Shown: piece after piece, positions 11,053-25,300 of the stretch
Layout: each line of letters begins with the position of its first letter
Position numbering within the stretch: the stretch's first letter is position 1
Origin: Rhea pennata
Lineage: Eukaryota; Chordata; Aves; Rheiformes; Rheidae
Assembly (NCBI RefSeq): GCF_028389875.1
Contig: NC_084668.1
Span: 16,635,993-16,699,992, forward strand
DNA: 64,000 bases
Direction of reading: 5' to 3'
Position numbers and translations under genes: made by a program
The notes under the pieces: generated by a model
Databases searched by the model: none
Told to the model about the DNA's origin: nothing
Seen by the model: only the letters and a program-made list of their open reading frames with translations

Positions 11053-14000
11053 CTGAGGAGATATCCAAGGGGAGAGATCAAGAACTTGCCACAACATCTG
11101 TGTAATTCTCCTGCTGAAATTAAGGAGCAGCCCTATTGTTTGCCTCTGTTACTGCAGCAGTGCAGTCCTCTAGGGATGGGCTCTTACTCTCTGCTTTTAC
11201 CACATCTCCATCCCTGCTGCTTTCAAAGCCTGAGGCAATCTGAGTTTTCCACCTCCCCCCCTGCCATGTCCTTCAAGATGCTCTTTTTAGTCAGGACCAG
11301 GCTTCGAGCTGTTAGCAGGGCCACTCACAACCAATTGCGCCGTCCGGCTTACAGCAACATCCTCATAAGCCCAGCAAATGAAAACCTCCAGCCTTTCCAT
11401 TTTCAGCAGCATCAGTGAAAAACTTCCAAGCATGGGGCACTTCTGTCCCCTGCCCTTCTCTGTCTTGCTTTTGGGAGGGACCCGTGGGGTTCTTACCTGC
11501 TTTCGCTTGTAGAAGCCCTTTCTGTCGCAGTTCGGGAGGTGAACAGCCCGAGGGACCATTCGCTGGCTGCTTTTGAGCTCCTGCAGGGATGCCTCCATGT
11601 GCCTGCGGCAAGGACCCTGCCAAGTGGAGAAAGGGAGACACAAAGAGTCAGGAGGTGCCCAACTGGCCCTGAACAAGCGCCGATCTGCAAATGTCCCGGC
11701 ATCCATTCTTTAAGGGGGCAAAACCCTCCTGCAGCCTGCTTTTCCATGAGAGCACCTTGGCTCATCGCGAAGGAGTAGAGGGACAGATGCTCACCAGCTC
11801 AAACTCTTGCCGGAGCTCAGGGATGACAACACGTGGGTGCGCTGTGTTCTCTGCCATGCCTACAAACTTGGCCAGGGTCAGCTTCTTCCGACGGTCTTTC
11901 TTCAGAGCCTCAGCTTTGAGCTCAGAGAGGCGCCCAGGCTTGGGCCGGTATGCCTTGGGTGGGTAGGTCTCTTCCGTCATCTCAGATGTGGTTGGCTCCT
12001 CGTGTTCTCGGGATTCTCTTTCTGGGGGGGGGGGGGCGGAGAGATATCAAACAATCAGTTCTCCAAGAGCTGACCAGCCTTGCTTTCGCACAGAGACCCT
12101 CTTACCTGATTCCAGAAAATATCTTTGCACTAGGCAGGAAGGGAATTAATGATCAAATAAGATCTACATAAATTTAACTCAGCATGTTGTTCTACAACTC
12201 CCTTCTCAGAAAGCCAAGGATGTCACTCCTGATACAACCCAGCAAGGCTCCAGCAGGAAGAAAATGATTCATCTGAGCTACAGCCCTTGCGTCAGCTGGT
12301 AGGGAGAGACTGTAGCAGCTGGCGGGTGCACCACACACAGCTCTCATACCCAAAGATGCTCTCTTTGAAAGCACTTTTCCCAGCCTCTGCCTAAGGTCCT
12401 GACTTTTATTCCACTGTGTGGGATGTGGTGTGGCTCTCACGTGACCCCAAACACAGAAGAGGAAGGCCTCTGGGAGCACAGAGGAGTCAGGAGTCTAGGT
12501 CAAGCTCCTACTTACAAGCCACTATCATTTACAATGTGTCAATGGAGAAGGACTGATAGGAAGATTATCCTATACCCAGAAAGGACAAGAGGACATACAA
12601 AATGTAGTGGAAAGGTCCCTCTTCAGCAATGGCAGGAGGATTAAGTGGCAAATTCATATCCCACACCCACTTACAGGTGCAGAAGCAAAAGCCAGGGACT
12701 CTCAAAGATGAGATGATTCCATATTCAATGTCAATCACCAACACAGCAAAGCCACCACATGGTCAGGCAGCTGCTTTGACAGTGAGGCCATAGACACAAC
12801 TGAGAAATATTGCAGTCTCCACAGCCCTCAGTTCGCAGCCCCTGTGCTAGGGTGACCCATGCTTGTGAGACTAAACCAGCCCTGGTTCACTGGCATATAC
12901 TCAGCAGTTGGCAAAGCCCAAGGTAACACTGCAGAGCAGTGCTATCTGACTGTGACCGTGACCACTGGTGCCAAACGGAAGAGAGGAGCATTTTTAAGCT
13001 CTACCCACTGCAGTTCCCTTTTTATATACTCCCTCCAGTCAGCCCAGTGTAACCTGTACTGACAGGATGCAATCAGGAGCTCTGCATGGTTATATATAGG
13101 AGAGAGCTGGTGACAATCTAAACTTGGCTGACTTGTGACCTTTAATACAGCCACTGAAGTGAAAGAGGGTTATTTCTGGACTAAATTTGAATACAGTTTT
13201 AAGCTCTCAAGGCTGCTGGTCTCCCAGTCATTGGTTCCAACTGGCCTGTGATAATGCCAGGTTGGTGTTGGGCCAGTAGGGAACCCAGCCTGTTCCCATC
13301 CCCTCCTGTGAACCCTCAGCAAAGATAACAAAGCAGCAATTTTGCCCCTCCTTGCAATCATCACTGCAAGTAAAACTGCATGGTGATGAAAGGAAAAGCT
13401 GAAAATTCCAAGCTGAAAATAAAAGCTGATAAATCCTCCCCAAGGCCGCCAGGAGTTTCCCTACAGATTGATTTCTCCCTAGAGCCTAGACGGAGCCCAT
13501 GGGGGCTCTGCAGCCTGATGGGAGCAGAAAAGGAAGGCTCTGCACAGCCAGGCAGCTCAGGGATGCCTGAAGCAGTTGCTAGGGATGCCTAACAAATTCT
13601 GCCTGGCTGGGGGACATGCTCCTTGGTGGCAGAAGGCAGCAGAGGCCTGTCACACAGATCTAGTGTGGTGGCCTTGAAGCTGGCCAAGGGGAGAGGTTGA
13701 TCTTGGGGCCCCCTAGCCTGCCATGGCTATCAGTCTCCCCTCCTTCTTTCTCAAGGCAAACTTGCCCTCTCCCAGCTCCCAAATACGCACATGCAAAACT
13801 GGAAAGTTTCCCACAGGAGCATTTGGGAGGCAGCCCTTTATTACTCTTTCCTTGAGCATCTTAGACTCAGCACCCTCCAAACTGCCCAGAGCAATGTAAA
13901 TAACCCTATGTATCATCTCTGGGACCTGCACGTCTCCCCTGTATGGAATTCTCTTGCAATTTTGCTTCTTGATGCTCATGTGCCTGTTTTTTTCTTGCTA

Positions 14001-17000
14001 GAGGACTCAAAATCATTCAAGACACCAGGAGGGAAGTACCTCATATCACCAAGAAGAGACTCGCGCAGGGTCCTCCTGCTACAAATTAGCACCACGTAAT
14101 GGAAGAGCCTAAGCTCATACTGGAGAATGCAGCACAAAGCAGGAGAAGCTTATGGAGCACAGCCCACCCACATGGGCAAGCAAACTAGGTTCAGAAAGAA
14201 GCAGTAAGAAAGAAAATGTGCCCTCAGCTGGTGGCTTATCTATTATAAGGGAATGATGGACAAGTGATAGGGAAGGGAATCTGGAATGTTCTTGTCCCCA
14301 GGAAATGACAGTGCAATGTGCAGTAGAAGCGCACCCTTTGCCATAAAGTGTTGCAACAACCCAAGGTTGAAAAGGAGAGTGGAGGCATTCCCAGTAAATT
14401 GTCACCTTCTGCAGCAATGAAACTCACCGCAGTTTCTGTCCCAGGAATTCCCTTTGGCACTGACTGCTGGGGCTTGTAAGGCAAGGCCAGGAAGATCTCC
14501 CTGGCCTGCCTCACAATAACAAGAAACGGGAAGGATTCACGCTGGTGCAGGCAACCTTACAATAACAAATGAGAAGGGTGCACCTCATTACCTCTGCAAT
14601 AACAAATGAGAGAGGCACAGTTACCTGGGCAAGCCTACAATAAGAAACAGATGGGGCGAGGTGGCAAAGACTCAGTCAGAAAAGCAGCAGTGTCCCCAGT
14701 CTCCTGAACTCATGGTATAAATGGCACTTGCAGAGGCTCAGTCTGCCTTTATGGTCGGCAGCATGAGCCTCTGCAAACATTTCTCTCCTTTCTGCAAGCT
14801 GCCAACAAACTAGAGCAAGTTGTGAAGCAGGGACTAGTGTGGAGCCCTTTTGACAAGGGTAGATGGGAGACAGAGGAGCCCAGCTCTCTGCAGAGGGACC
14901 AGAGAGCTGGTGTGTGTCAAAGGTTGCGCAAGCTCCAGATCTTTCTGCAGAGCCAGAAAGCATTTGGGACCAATCCTCTCCCTTCCCACTTCTTGGCACA
15001 CCCAGGTCCCCACTCAGGTAGCAATACGATAAGAGACAACTCCAGCTGGACATCTCTGTCTGCCATTTGGTTGAACTGAGGGACAGGCTGGTGTAGAGAG
15101 GAAGAAGGGCTGGCTCCTCAGCATCATTGCCACAGGTGTTGTTATACTGAGATGTCATAGGGGCAATACACATCTGGAAATCCAAAGAGGCAGCAGTAGG
15201 GTCTACTTTAGGCTTTTTCCAGTGAGAACTTCACAGTCCCCTTGAGCTCTTCGTCCACGCTCTGACAACTTCTAGCTTAACTTCTCCCAGCAACAAAGCT
15301 GAAGCAGTCCCTGCCTATGCAGTTGTCCATTTCCTAATAATAACCAATCAATTTGACAAACTCAGATGTCTCGAAAGCACAAAGTGCTGATAAGCTCTGG
15401 GCAGCTACTGAGAGATCCTCCTGGTGCAACCACAGCACAGAGTAAGGCAGGGTGCAATGCCTCTCAGCTGGGCTATGCAGCACCAGTGCAGCTTACACTG
15501 TCCCCAGTCCTCTCTTTGCCTCCTGGCCTGCTCACTGACATCAACCTACAGTCACCCAATAAAACTAGGACCAGACACCCACACCAGCAGCACATCAGCA
15601 CCTTTAAAACCTTGGACTCCCCTGCCTCTCCTCACCTGCCAGCTTATTTGTTGACCTCCATCTGCCTGCCATGAGCCAGCCTGGGGTAACAGAATTGGCA
15701 CCACTGTGTGTCTGCTCCTGAGCAGCTGCCTGTGGGAGAAACACCCAGTTTCCCCGAATGAGCTTAATGGGACTGAGCACAACTCAGAGCCATCGCATGG
15801 CCTCATGTCTGATCCTGGTGCTGCAGTACCTGGCAAAAGGGTCGAGACTGTCTGGAATCCAGCCTGCACATCTCACTGCTCTTAAGAGGGACTGTTAATG
15901 ATGTCCTAATTCATACAGGCTCCCATAGGTCCTGGGAGGCAAAAAATATCCTTAGTGTAGTATGTCTTGTCCTCTGACCTAAGCTCTGAGAGCATAGTGT
16001 TCTCTCTCAGTTCAGGGCTGGCGAGAAGAAGGTCCCTAGTAAGGACTCTTCTCCAAAAGCCATTTCCACCCCACTTACCCTGCCAGTGTAAAAGGGACAT
16101 GGAGTGGTGAAGTACTGGGCATAGTTTCCAGAAAGCTGAAAATTGCTCCTGTAAGGATGCCTGCTGTCCTTGACAAATACTGCCCAGAACAGCCTGGGCA
16201 CTTTTCCTGCACCTGGGTCAAAACACAGCCTGGGTGCTTTTGTGCTCCAGACTCTTTGAGGCCCACACACAGTGAGTGAGCGAGTGTGTGTGTATGTACA
16301 CACATTCGGGTGTAGGGTGTGTGGGAACACAGCCTCCCACCTGTTTACATTACAGAACAGAGCAGGAAGCTTTTGCAACTGACTAGGAGGTCTTGAATTT
16401 TTGTTACAGCTTTTCATTGGTTTCTGGCAGGAAGGTAGGAAAAGTATCTATTGACTACTGCTACTAATAATCCATGCTTGTTACATCCAGAGGCTGCTAG
16501 AGGACTTGCTGTCCTGTTCAAAAACCTGGAAAAGCCATGTGCACCTAAGAAGGACTAGTAAAACCACTGCCTGTGACCTCAATAAACAGCCTTCTTGATT
16601 ACTGTCATTATTATTATTTACAGTATGAGCACTAACATAACATACCTTTTGAGCAGAAAGGTGTTGGAGAAAGATGTAATGGGGATCTTGGTGAAACTTC
16701 TAGCATAGAAACGACAGTAAATATCACTAGTGGAGACCTTGAGAAGTTGTCCAGTCCTTCCTCTGCCCTCCAACAAGGCCATCTCTGTTCTGAGGTGTTC
16801 ATTATAAGATGGAAAATAAGGCTTACATTACCTACAGCTGAAACACAGCCACTTCTAGAGTAGGAAGTGTCACCTGTTAAACAGTGCAGTGTAACAATGT
16901 ACAGTATCTCCGCCCTCCAGTGGTGGTGAATTTACCCCTTGGAAAAGGTGTCACCTCCCAGTACTGCCATAAAAGGAATATTCTAAAGTACAGGACTCTG

Positions 17001-19329
17001 CGAATGACCCCCACCCTGCTTTTCCAATGGGCTCCTTGTGATTTTGGGCTCAAGGAACAATTATATTTGACCAGTTTCTGTCCCATCACTGTTTACAACA
17101 ATGCTGCATTTTCCAAAACTGGCTGGGTGATTTTTGACACCTTGACTTTCTTTCTTGGGGGAGGGACAACATTTCAGGATCAGAGACGTATGCAGCCAAC
17201 ATTGGTGCCAGGGAAGGGAAAGGATTTATGGGAAAGGCTAGAGAAAATAGGCAGAAATTTTTCCAAGTGGACTGAAAGACTTCCCATTTAAACTGGGACC
17301 CCTAAGCACTAATCAAAACCAGATCCACGCATTCCCTTCTAGTTTCACCATAACAACTCCCTGGTACAACCAGCTGCAGAATCCTATCTATTGCAGCTCC
17401 ATTATTTGCCCAGTCTCATGCTAGCTTTATACATCTGCCTGATGGACTGAAAATGCACATGTAGGCAGCAGGAATAATTACTGAAAAGCAATGTTTGTTT
17501 TCTCCTCCCCGTACCTGCCTGAGGGTCAGATTCTTCCCATTTCTCCTTACTTCCCCATCCTTAAAGGTACTGTTTCTTGCCGGGCACTGGAGAGCAACTT
17601 CTCAGGGTTCCCTGTGGCTGGGAGAGGAAGAATGTTCGTGCCCATCGGTGTCCTGAAAACAGTCTTCCCCTTGCAAATCGTCTTAGAGATGTCCCTATTT
17701 TTCTTAAGACTAGATCTTCTCCAAGAAGTCTGTTCTCAAGTCAGTGGCTAGTAAGAGTCTACTTTGTACATCACCCCTAGCTCCTATCTCCTCTCTCCCA
17801 TTTGCCCCACTCAGGTGGAGGGGACATGCTTAACTGATGCTGAAATTTCCTGGGATGGGCAGGCAAGCTTCTCCCCAGCCTGGACTTGAACCTGTGACCA
17901 TGAAGGCAAAATTAAAAATCTCACCCATCCCCAATCCCCTCTAGCCTCATCAGCACACAGGAACAGATGCTGTGCTTGCATTCCTGAAATGCAGGCAGTG
18001 AAGAGATAATGCAGGCAGGGGAGGGATGCAAAGGGAGGAGGGTCATCTCATCTCGCGCCCTTTGGCGGCTGGAGTGCACAACTGAGCAAAAACATTCCTC
18101 GGCTCCCCAGGGGTCACAAGGATCAGCCCAGACAGAAGGGAGCTTTTACTGCCCTAATGAAGAAAATCTCATTTACATTTCCATTGCAGGCAGGCTCAGC
18201 CCCCTAGTGCAGCAGAGAACATCCCCTAGTGTCCTGGCTGCAGTGACATTAGAATGAGAGCACTGGGGGTGGGCTGCTGAGCCAGCTTAGGCATGACACC
18301 CGAGGATGGGGGGGTCACTGCTCCACACCACCGCCCTGGTGATATCAGGCCGTGATGTCAGGCAGCCGCAGCAACTGTCCAGTTCGAGGCTGTTTGGCAC
18401 AGGCTGAAGGAGGAGCAGCCAGAGCCTGGGATGCAGGCTGCGGCCAGTTCCTCTGCTAACCTAGGGCGTTGGCTCCAAGAGAGCCAGCTGCAACGTGCCT
18501 TGGACTTTCAACGAACTTTTGTGCTTTGGTGGGGATTCAGTGGTAGGCCAGAGAGGCTGGTCTGGTGGGGACTGGCAGGAGAGCATGTTGGTGATGCTCA
18601 CAGGCGATGAGAGACTGGGAGGAGACACCGCACCAAGAAGGGCAGAAAAACAGCAGCCTTGCTTGGAAGGGACAACTTCTGCTGACTGCAACCCCACCTC
18701 CCCAAAGTCCCAGTAATACGCAATAGGCATTTATGATTGATCAATGTCAAATAACACCCATCTGCTAAAATAAAGGCTTTGGGGTTTCACAAGATGGCTA
18801 AACTACATTTCTAAGTTACTTGGAGAGATAATTGTGCCCTCCAGACTGTGACCTACCCATCATTTGGCTTAGGCACTGATTTTACTGTGGAACAACCTAT
18901 CTCTGGAGGTCCCAGTTTCTCCTCCTGTGACTTTAGTGGTCTCACTTAGACCTTTGAATGGCTGATGTTAAGAAAGATAAAACCCACCATCTCTTTTCCA
19001 TATTGGTCTCCTCACAGCCTGAGATAAAGCTCTCATGAGAGGCAGTGTAAAAACCAAACAGTTTTACAGGTACAGTAGTAAGGAAACCACTGGGAATATT
19101 TCCTCCACTGGGAATTAGGTATCTCATTTGTTGCCAAAGGCTGAAACCTTTGTAATTTGCAAATTTTTGAGTGGCCCCAGAGAAGTCTTTAGCAGACAAA
19201 GGATTGCAAAGTGCCCACAGTATGCCCACTTCGCCCAACCATGCACAATCCCCTATGAAGGTTGTAACAGCAGAATTCAAACAGTCCATAGGCCATAGCC
19301 CAAAACTCACTCAAGCTCTCATGAGTCTA

Positions 19330-19360
<31 letters not shown>

Positions 19361-22300
19361 CCTTGGGGCATCACCAAACCTTACATTCCTGCAATAGCAG
19401 GGTGAAAGTTACTGAGACCTCACTCTCTTGTCCCAAGTACTTTAAGAAAGCCATGGATCAACAGGGCCAGGTTCAGAGGAGACAGAAAAGCAGCCAGTGG
19501 ACTGGCAGGACTGAACCCTCATTTAAGACTTATCTCCATTTTATAAAGCAAAGGGAAGAGCTCAGAAATGACTTGTGAGGCTTGGAAAATGGGGACGGAT
19601 GGCAGAAGGATGTGCTACACAATGGCCTTTTTCTCTCAAGTTATTGTTTGAGCTTTACTGAACTAGCCTAGCAGACCAGCTCTTTCTCAACAGATTAATG
19701 TCTCCTCTCCAGAAAGCTATGAATGCTGATCCTACCACATCAGGGCTCACTTGTAGAATGTGAATATCAGGCATTTGGGCTGCCCTCAGATTCACATAGG
19801 ATTCATGGGAAAGGCAGATCATTGTCCTGATGACCTTCATGTCCTTACGTGGAGCCAGATTGGGAGAAATGCAGGCCCATCATATTGGAAGGGAGCTCTC
19901 AAGGGAAGAAGCTCATTTACCACCCTTCAGTCTGCTCTGGAAGCACAGGGCCTATCTGTAGGAACAGATATCTGGGTCAATGCCACTTCTTCACAGTGCC
20001 AACAAATGCCACAGAGGTGAGAGAGGTAAGACTATGGGAACTGGAAGCATAAGAAAGGACTTGCATTGTTGCATGCCAAATGATACTTTCCTGAGCTGCC
20101 TTTCCTTTCTGCAGCTGCAAAATAACCACCTCCCTCCCCCTGCTCTGGAAGTGACAATCCAGTGTAAAGAAAAAAGCAGGTTTAGAGATGGGCAGCTCCT
20201 TGACACAGGTTCTTTCTCTACATATTGCTAGTTGTAGGCTCCATTGGGCTTAGAATATTAGCTAGTAGGCTGGGTTGCTCCTGATGATCTGGAATGTACA
20301 AACAAGAACTAGGGTTCAGAGTGGCATTGTCTTTGACCTGTCTCTTTCTCTCCAGAAAGCTCCCAGATCTGGCTGAGGTCAGTTCTTAACACAGACTTGA
20401 GGGTGTACAATGCATTTGTAGGCACATCAAGTCCTAGGTGAGGGACTGGAGTCAACCTGCAGTGTAGACAGAGACTTGAGGTTCCCAAAGATAACTATTT
20501 CTGAGCAAGAGGGAACCCAAAGTATCCAACCAGTAGAACACTTAAGATGCTTTCTAGAGTCTCTCCCTCCTATAAGCAGATTTCCATTTCAGTGAACTGA
20601 TGCTGATGCACACAGTCTTGCAATATTACAGGCACTCTGTCTCTGGATAGCTGCTTGTATTAGCCTGACATTTCCTGAATAAAACTATTTTCCAGAGAAC
20701 TGAACTGGCAAGTGGAGGGGAAGGAAGTATTTCAAGATCAGATTTACATCAAGAAGCTCCTGTTGCTGATCCACTGATGATAAGAAGATAAAACATATTT
20801 CCTTCACATCATCTGGAGACTACAGATGTTCCCCATCCCATATGCTGAAACTGCAGAAGCAGCTGAGTGTTGAATTGAAAAAGTGATCTGGAGAAATCTA
20901 AATAAATCATCTTGCAATATCACAGTAACCAAAACATATTTTTCCTTCCTGGAAAGGATGAAATCATTCAGTCTCTTAGCCTTGCATCTTTTCCAACAAA
21001 TCCATGCTAGTGGCTTCTATCAGTTGTAATAAAGAAGGCAAAAAAAACTCACCACACTGCCATAGAACTAAGACTCATGGAAAAAGACTGTACAACTGTT
21101 TCTGCCTAACTGAAAGCAAAGGTGAGTAAAGTTTGGAGTAGTTCCTGACAAACACCATAAAATCATGTACTGGTAGTGTCTCTGCAGGACTTATTTGTGG
21201 CAAAAAGAGATGAAAACCCTTCATGGAAAAGAAACACGCCTTCAGTTCCTCTGAATGAAAACAAAAGAGTCTGAACTGCCCAGCATCTGGCCACCAGGTA
21301 GAAGAGATCACCTGAAGAAAGTTCTGCTATGTCCTTAGGAAGGTGTGATGGGTCAGAAGAGAACCCTAAAACATATAAGTATCTTTATTATATGGAAAAA
21401 AGAGGACAAGGAGGACTCTTCAGGATGAAGGCAGTTCAATAGCAGGGATGGAGGAAATGTCACCAGGGAAGAAGAATACATAGGATCCACACAGAGAATG
21501 CAAAACTTTCTCTAAAACTCAGCTGAAGATGAGTTTCACTATACATGGGATTTCAGGAAACCTGAGCTTGAAAGTAGGACACTTCCAGAAAACTGACAGT
21601 ATTTTAATCATTGAAATCCCAGTGTGACAAATCATAACAGAGGCATGTGCTAAGGCCTTACAAATACATCCATAACCAGGAAGAGTGTTCTCAAAGACCA
21701 CCAAAGGCTGAGATATCACTGGGTATGCTGTACCATTTTACCTTAAGAACAATATGTTACTAAGGAGAAATCTGTGTTAAAGGAGATGATCCTGAGGAGG
21801 TGTTCTACCAAAGAGATAGCTATTAAAGTTTACACTAAGTTTTCTGGACTTCTTATGGGTTAGGGTGGCTTTTCCTTTTGATAACGGTTTTGAATCCAAA
21901 GAGCAGAAGCTCTTTACAACAGGCTTACTAGAACCGAGTCAGAGAGGTTGCTCCCAGTAGAGGTTGGAAGTTTTCATCACAAGATCTATCTCCACTTATT
22001 TTCCCGGGGGGGTCTCTGTCATCATCCTCTAAAGAGGAGCCACTAATTGAGATAGCCAAGAAAACTGAACCCCTTGTCCCCCTGCAAGAGATGAGACATA
22101 CCAGGTAGAGCCTGGAGATGCATCTGTGTCAGGTGCTGGAGAACAACTCGTCAAACACTGCAAATATTTCACAAGTGCAACTGTGATTGCAACTCCCAGA
22201 CTAGCCTGGATTAATTTCTATGCCTTCAGCCTGACTTACAAAGCTCTGCCTTATACCAGATGGAAAAGATCTGTTAGCTCATCCATTGCTCATCTCTTTG

Positions 22301-25300
22301 TCAGTACCAGATGACACATCATCACATGTACCATCCAACCCAACTTTTAAGAGCTCCGAGTGATGAGATTTCCACCTCTGCCCTCAGGACTCCCTTCCAC
22401 TTTGTAAATGAGTCCTTCTGTCAGGAAGTAAATAGAAGTTCATGTAAGTAGTATCACAAATATGTACAAGGCTGATGTTCATACTCTGACAATATTGTTA
22501 AGCAAAAATTTGTCCAAGTTAGAACTCAACCTCTGATACTTGTCTCTCCTAGCTACTTCCCCTTCCTACACTGAACCACAGCACACAACATCAGATTCCC
22601 TTTTTTTCAACATGAGAAAAAGTTGCTTTTTAATGTCAAAAAAAAAAAAAAAAAAAAAAAAAAACCCAAAAATCTGCACTGAGCAAATGGTGCAGACCTC
22701 CATTTTATCATCTGAAGCTCCAAGAAATAACTGACCACCCTTTGTAGTAAGTCCTGGGCCTTTCTGGAATTATGAATTCCCTGTTGTGCTTCACTGTTTC
22801 TCCTGAAACCTTAGACCACCTCTGTTGGTAGAAAACTGAAGAGCAAATGCTGAAATGACCAGAAAATGAAGGAGTAAAATTTCACTTATTTCTGTTGTTT
22901 CTTCAGGAAAGCAGGAGTCACATATGAAAACAAAGGGACTGTCCTAGCCACATGTATGTCTGTTATGACCATTAGTCAGGTAAGACATATAATCTGTCCC
23001 TAATAAAACTCTATTTTTTTCCTGCATCTCCTGTAATTTAGAAAATCAAAGACAGCTACCCGCAGTCCATGCCTTTCTGTTTATCCACTAGCTTATTTAA
23101 CTACTAGATCCTCATCATTAGCCCAATACATAACATGAAATTTCTTAAGAATGAACAATAAAATGGTTTGTTGATTTAATTAACTTCAGAGGATGAATAC
23201 CACCTGAAGCTGGAAACAAAAAATATTTCTACTAGTTTTATAAAAAAAGAATTACAGCCACTGGCCAACTTTGCCCCCCACCCAAATTACCTTCAAGATA
23301 CCTTCACTCTCTTGTTTAGTTGGGGGGGGGGGGGCATCATTTCCTTAAATACCTATCAGGATTACCTTATTGCCCTTAATTAGCAACCAGATCAGTTATC
23401 TCTATCAACATAACAATTATCTCCATCTGTGGACCAGCTGTGTCCATCCAACATGAAAACAAACTAAACTCTGCAATAACAGTCCTCAAGGCAGGCAGGT
23501 GCTAAGAGCTTTCAAATCCTACTGCAGTCAACAGCATCTTTGGGCTTTTGACCTCATGGTCATTAGAAGACTGAAGTAGCTCGCTCCTATTGAGGGAATT
23601 AAATGTCCAAAGACATATGACGCTCTGGGCCTCCGGGCCTACAGAAAAAGTGTTCAGCATTTTGTAGGATCAAGCCCTACAAGGCTAATAGGAATTAGGA
23701 AACGACCTGTTAGTTCACTGAGATGGTGCTAAAAAGGCATTTTTATATTTTGTGTGAAAGAGGCAGTTTCAAAACAGAGAGTGTTGACATGAGGAAAAGT
23801 GCTGTGAAGATGACAGGAGTCATCAACGAAGGGAATAGAGAGCAAGGCTTTATGTAAAGACACTCAAGACATGCCCACTGACTCCACAAGCATAAACTTA
23901 AGATGCCTCTTCAAGTTTAGCTTGCTGATCAGAGTCTCTCTGCACCCATGGAAGGCTTGGACCTTTCTGCAGCTTTAGCTTTAGGCAGGTGTGGTCCCCC
24001 AGCCAGATGCTAGTGGTCATAAGATAAGGTTAGCACACTTGTTGTGGAAACATTGTAAACAGACAGAAGATCCACCAAAACATGCTGAGAAATGGCTTTC
24101 TTGTGTGTAAATTTCCCACATCAAACCATAAAGAGTTCCAAATTTCCGCAGATACATTATGCCTGCTCCTGCTGGGATTAACTGTGAGCTAGCGGATTGA
24201 CATAAACACTAAGGGGTCCCCTTAGATCACTAGCATCAAAGAACCACTTCAAAAACAATATCTTGCTGGGAGTTGCCTTGGCTACACAGCTAAAGGAATA
24301 GAGTCTCCTGTAGAGGGGAAAAGGGGAAAAGGTGGGGCATTTCACTCCACCACCACCAGATGCAGTGCAACCCTTCCAGGATAGGCTGATGCATCAGACA
24401 TGACCTCCAGTGATCTCAAGCATTCACGCTGAGCAGGCCCAGGGCTTGGGACTGGCCAGCTTGGTCTGCAAACTACTGCTAGCTCTGCTCGCAACCCCAC
24501 TGGAGACCTTGGCATGAAGGCTCTCGTTAAATGAAACTGGTGCGTCCCAGTCTTAGGAAACCCCAATGCAAGGGAGAGAGTTTGTCCTCTCTCCCCCCGC
24601 TCACTGGTAGAGCTGCATTTTGCCACACCTCTCCTGAGGATAAAGAGAGAACATGGGTCTTTCCACCTGCAAAAAAGTCTCCTTACAAATAAATATGTGG
24701 TCATTATTCAGGCTGCCAGTTACTTCATCCACATCAAACTCTTTGGATCATCTTTGACCTCCATATGCATCACATATCCTGAGGATTCTCCCTCCTCAAT
24801 AACAGAGGTTGTTTTTTCTGTCCTTGGCTTGCCATATCTCAAGTTGTGATCTTTTCCCATCTCAGCTCTTGTCTCTGTTTTTTCCAAATGCCAATTGTAG
24901 CTGGCTGAGCAAAGAGCAGTTGCAAAGCTCCATGCTCCTCTGTATCCTGACATCTTCTCCTCTACTGATGCTGCCAGACACCATGGCCCCCTGTCTGCAT
25001 CCTCCAGCCCTGCCGTTTGACATTGTCTTGTCTGAGGTAGATTGACTGCTCTCCAGCAAGCTGTAACCTGTCTAAACCTTCACTGGGATATCTCTAGGTA
25101 CTAAAGCCAACAGGGCATTTAACTGTTACTGGCTTAGATTATCCAGAAAGAACAACCCATGTTCAAACACTGTGTGAGTTCAGATCTGTGCAGCTGGCTA
25201 GGGTGTCAAAGAGTATCTTGCCTCTACCTCCTTTCTTGTATCCTGTTGTCTGATATGCTCAGTTATTGCATCTTATTTTTCAGCTGTCAGTGGGAGAGTA

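Noticed and set aside
16725..16870. CR1-like wording (GGAGACCTTGAGAAG, GTCCAGTCC)
   Set aside because: The opening resembles a CR1 3' end, but what follows does not keep the expected order.
17876..17915. tRNA-like wording (CTGGACTTGAACCTGTGACC)
   Set aside because: It resembles a reversed T arm, but no D arm, anticodon stem or SINE tail follows.
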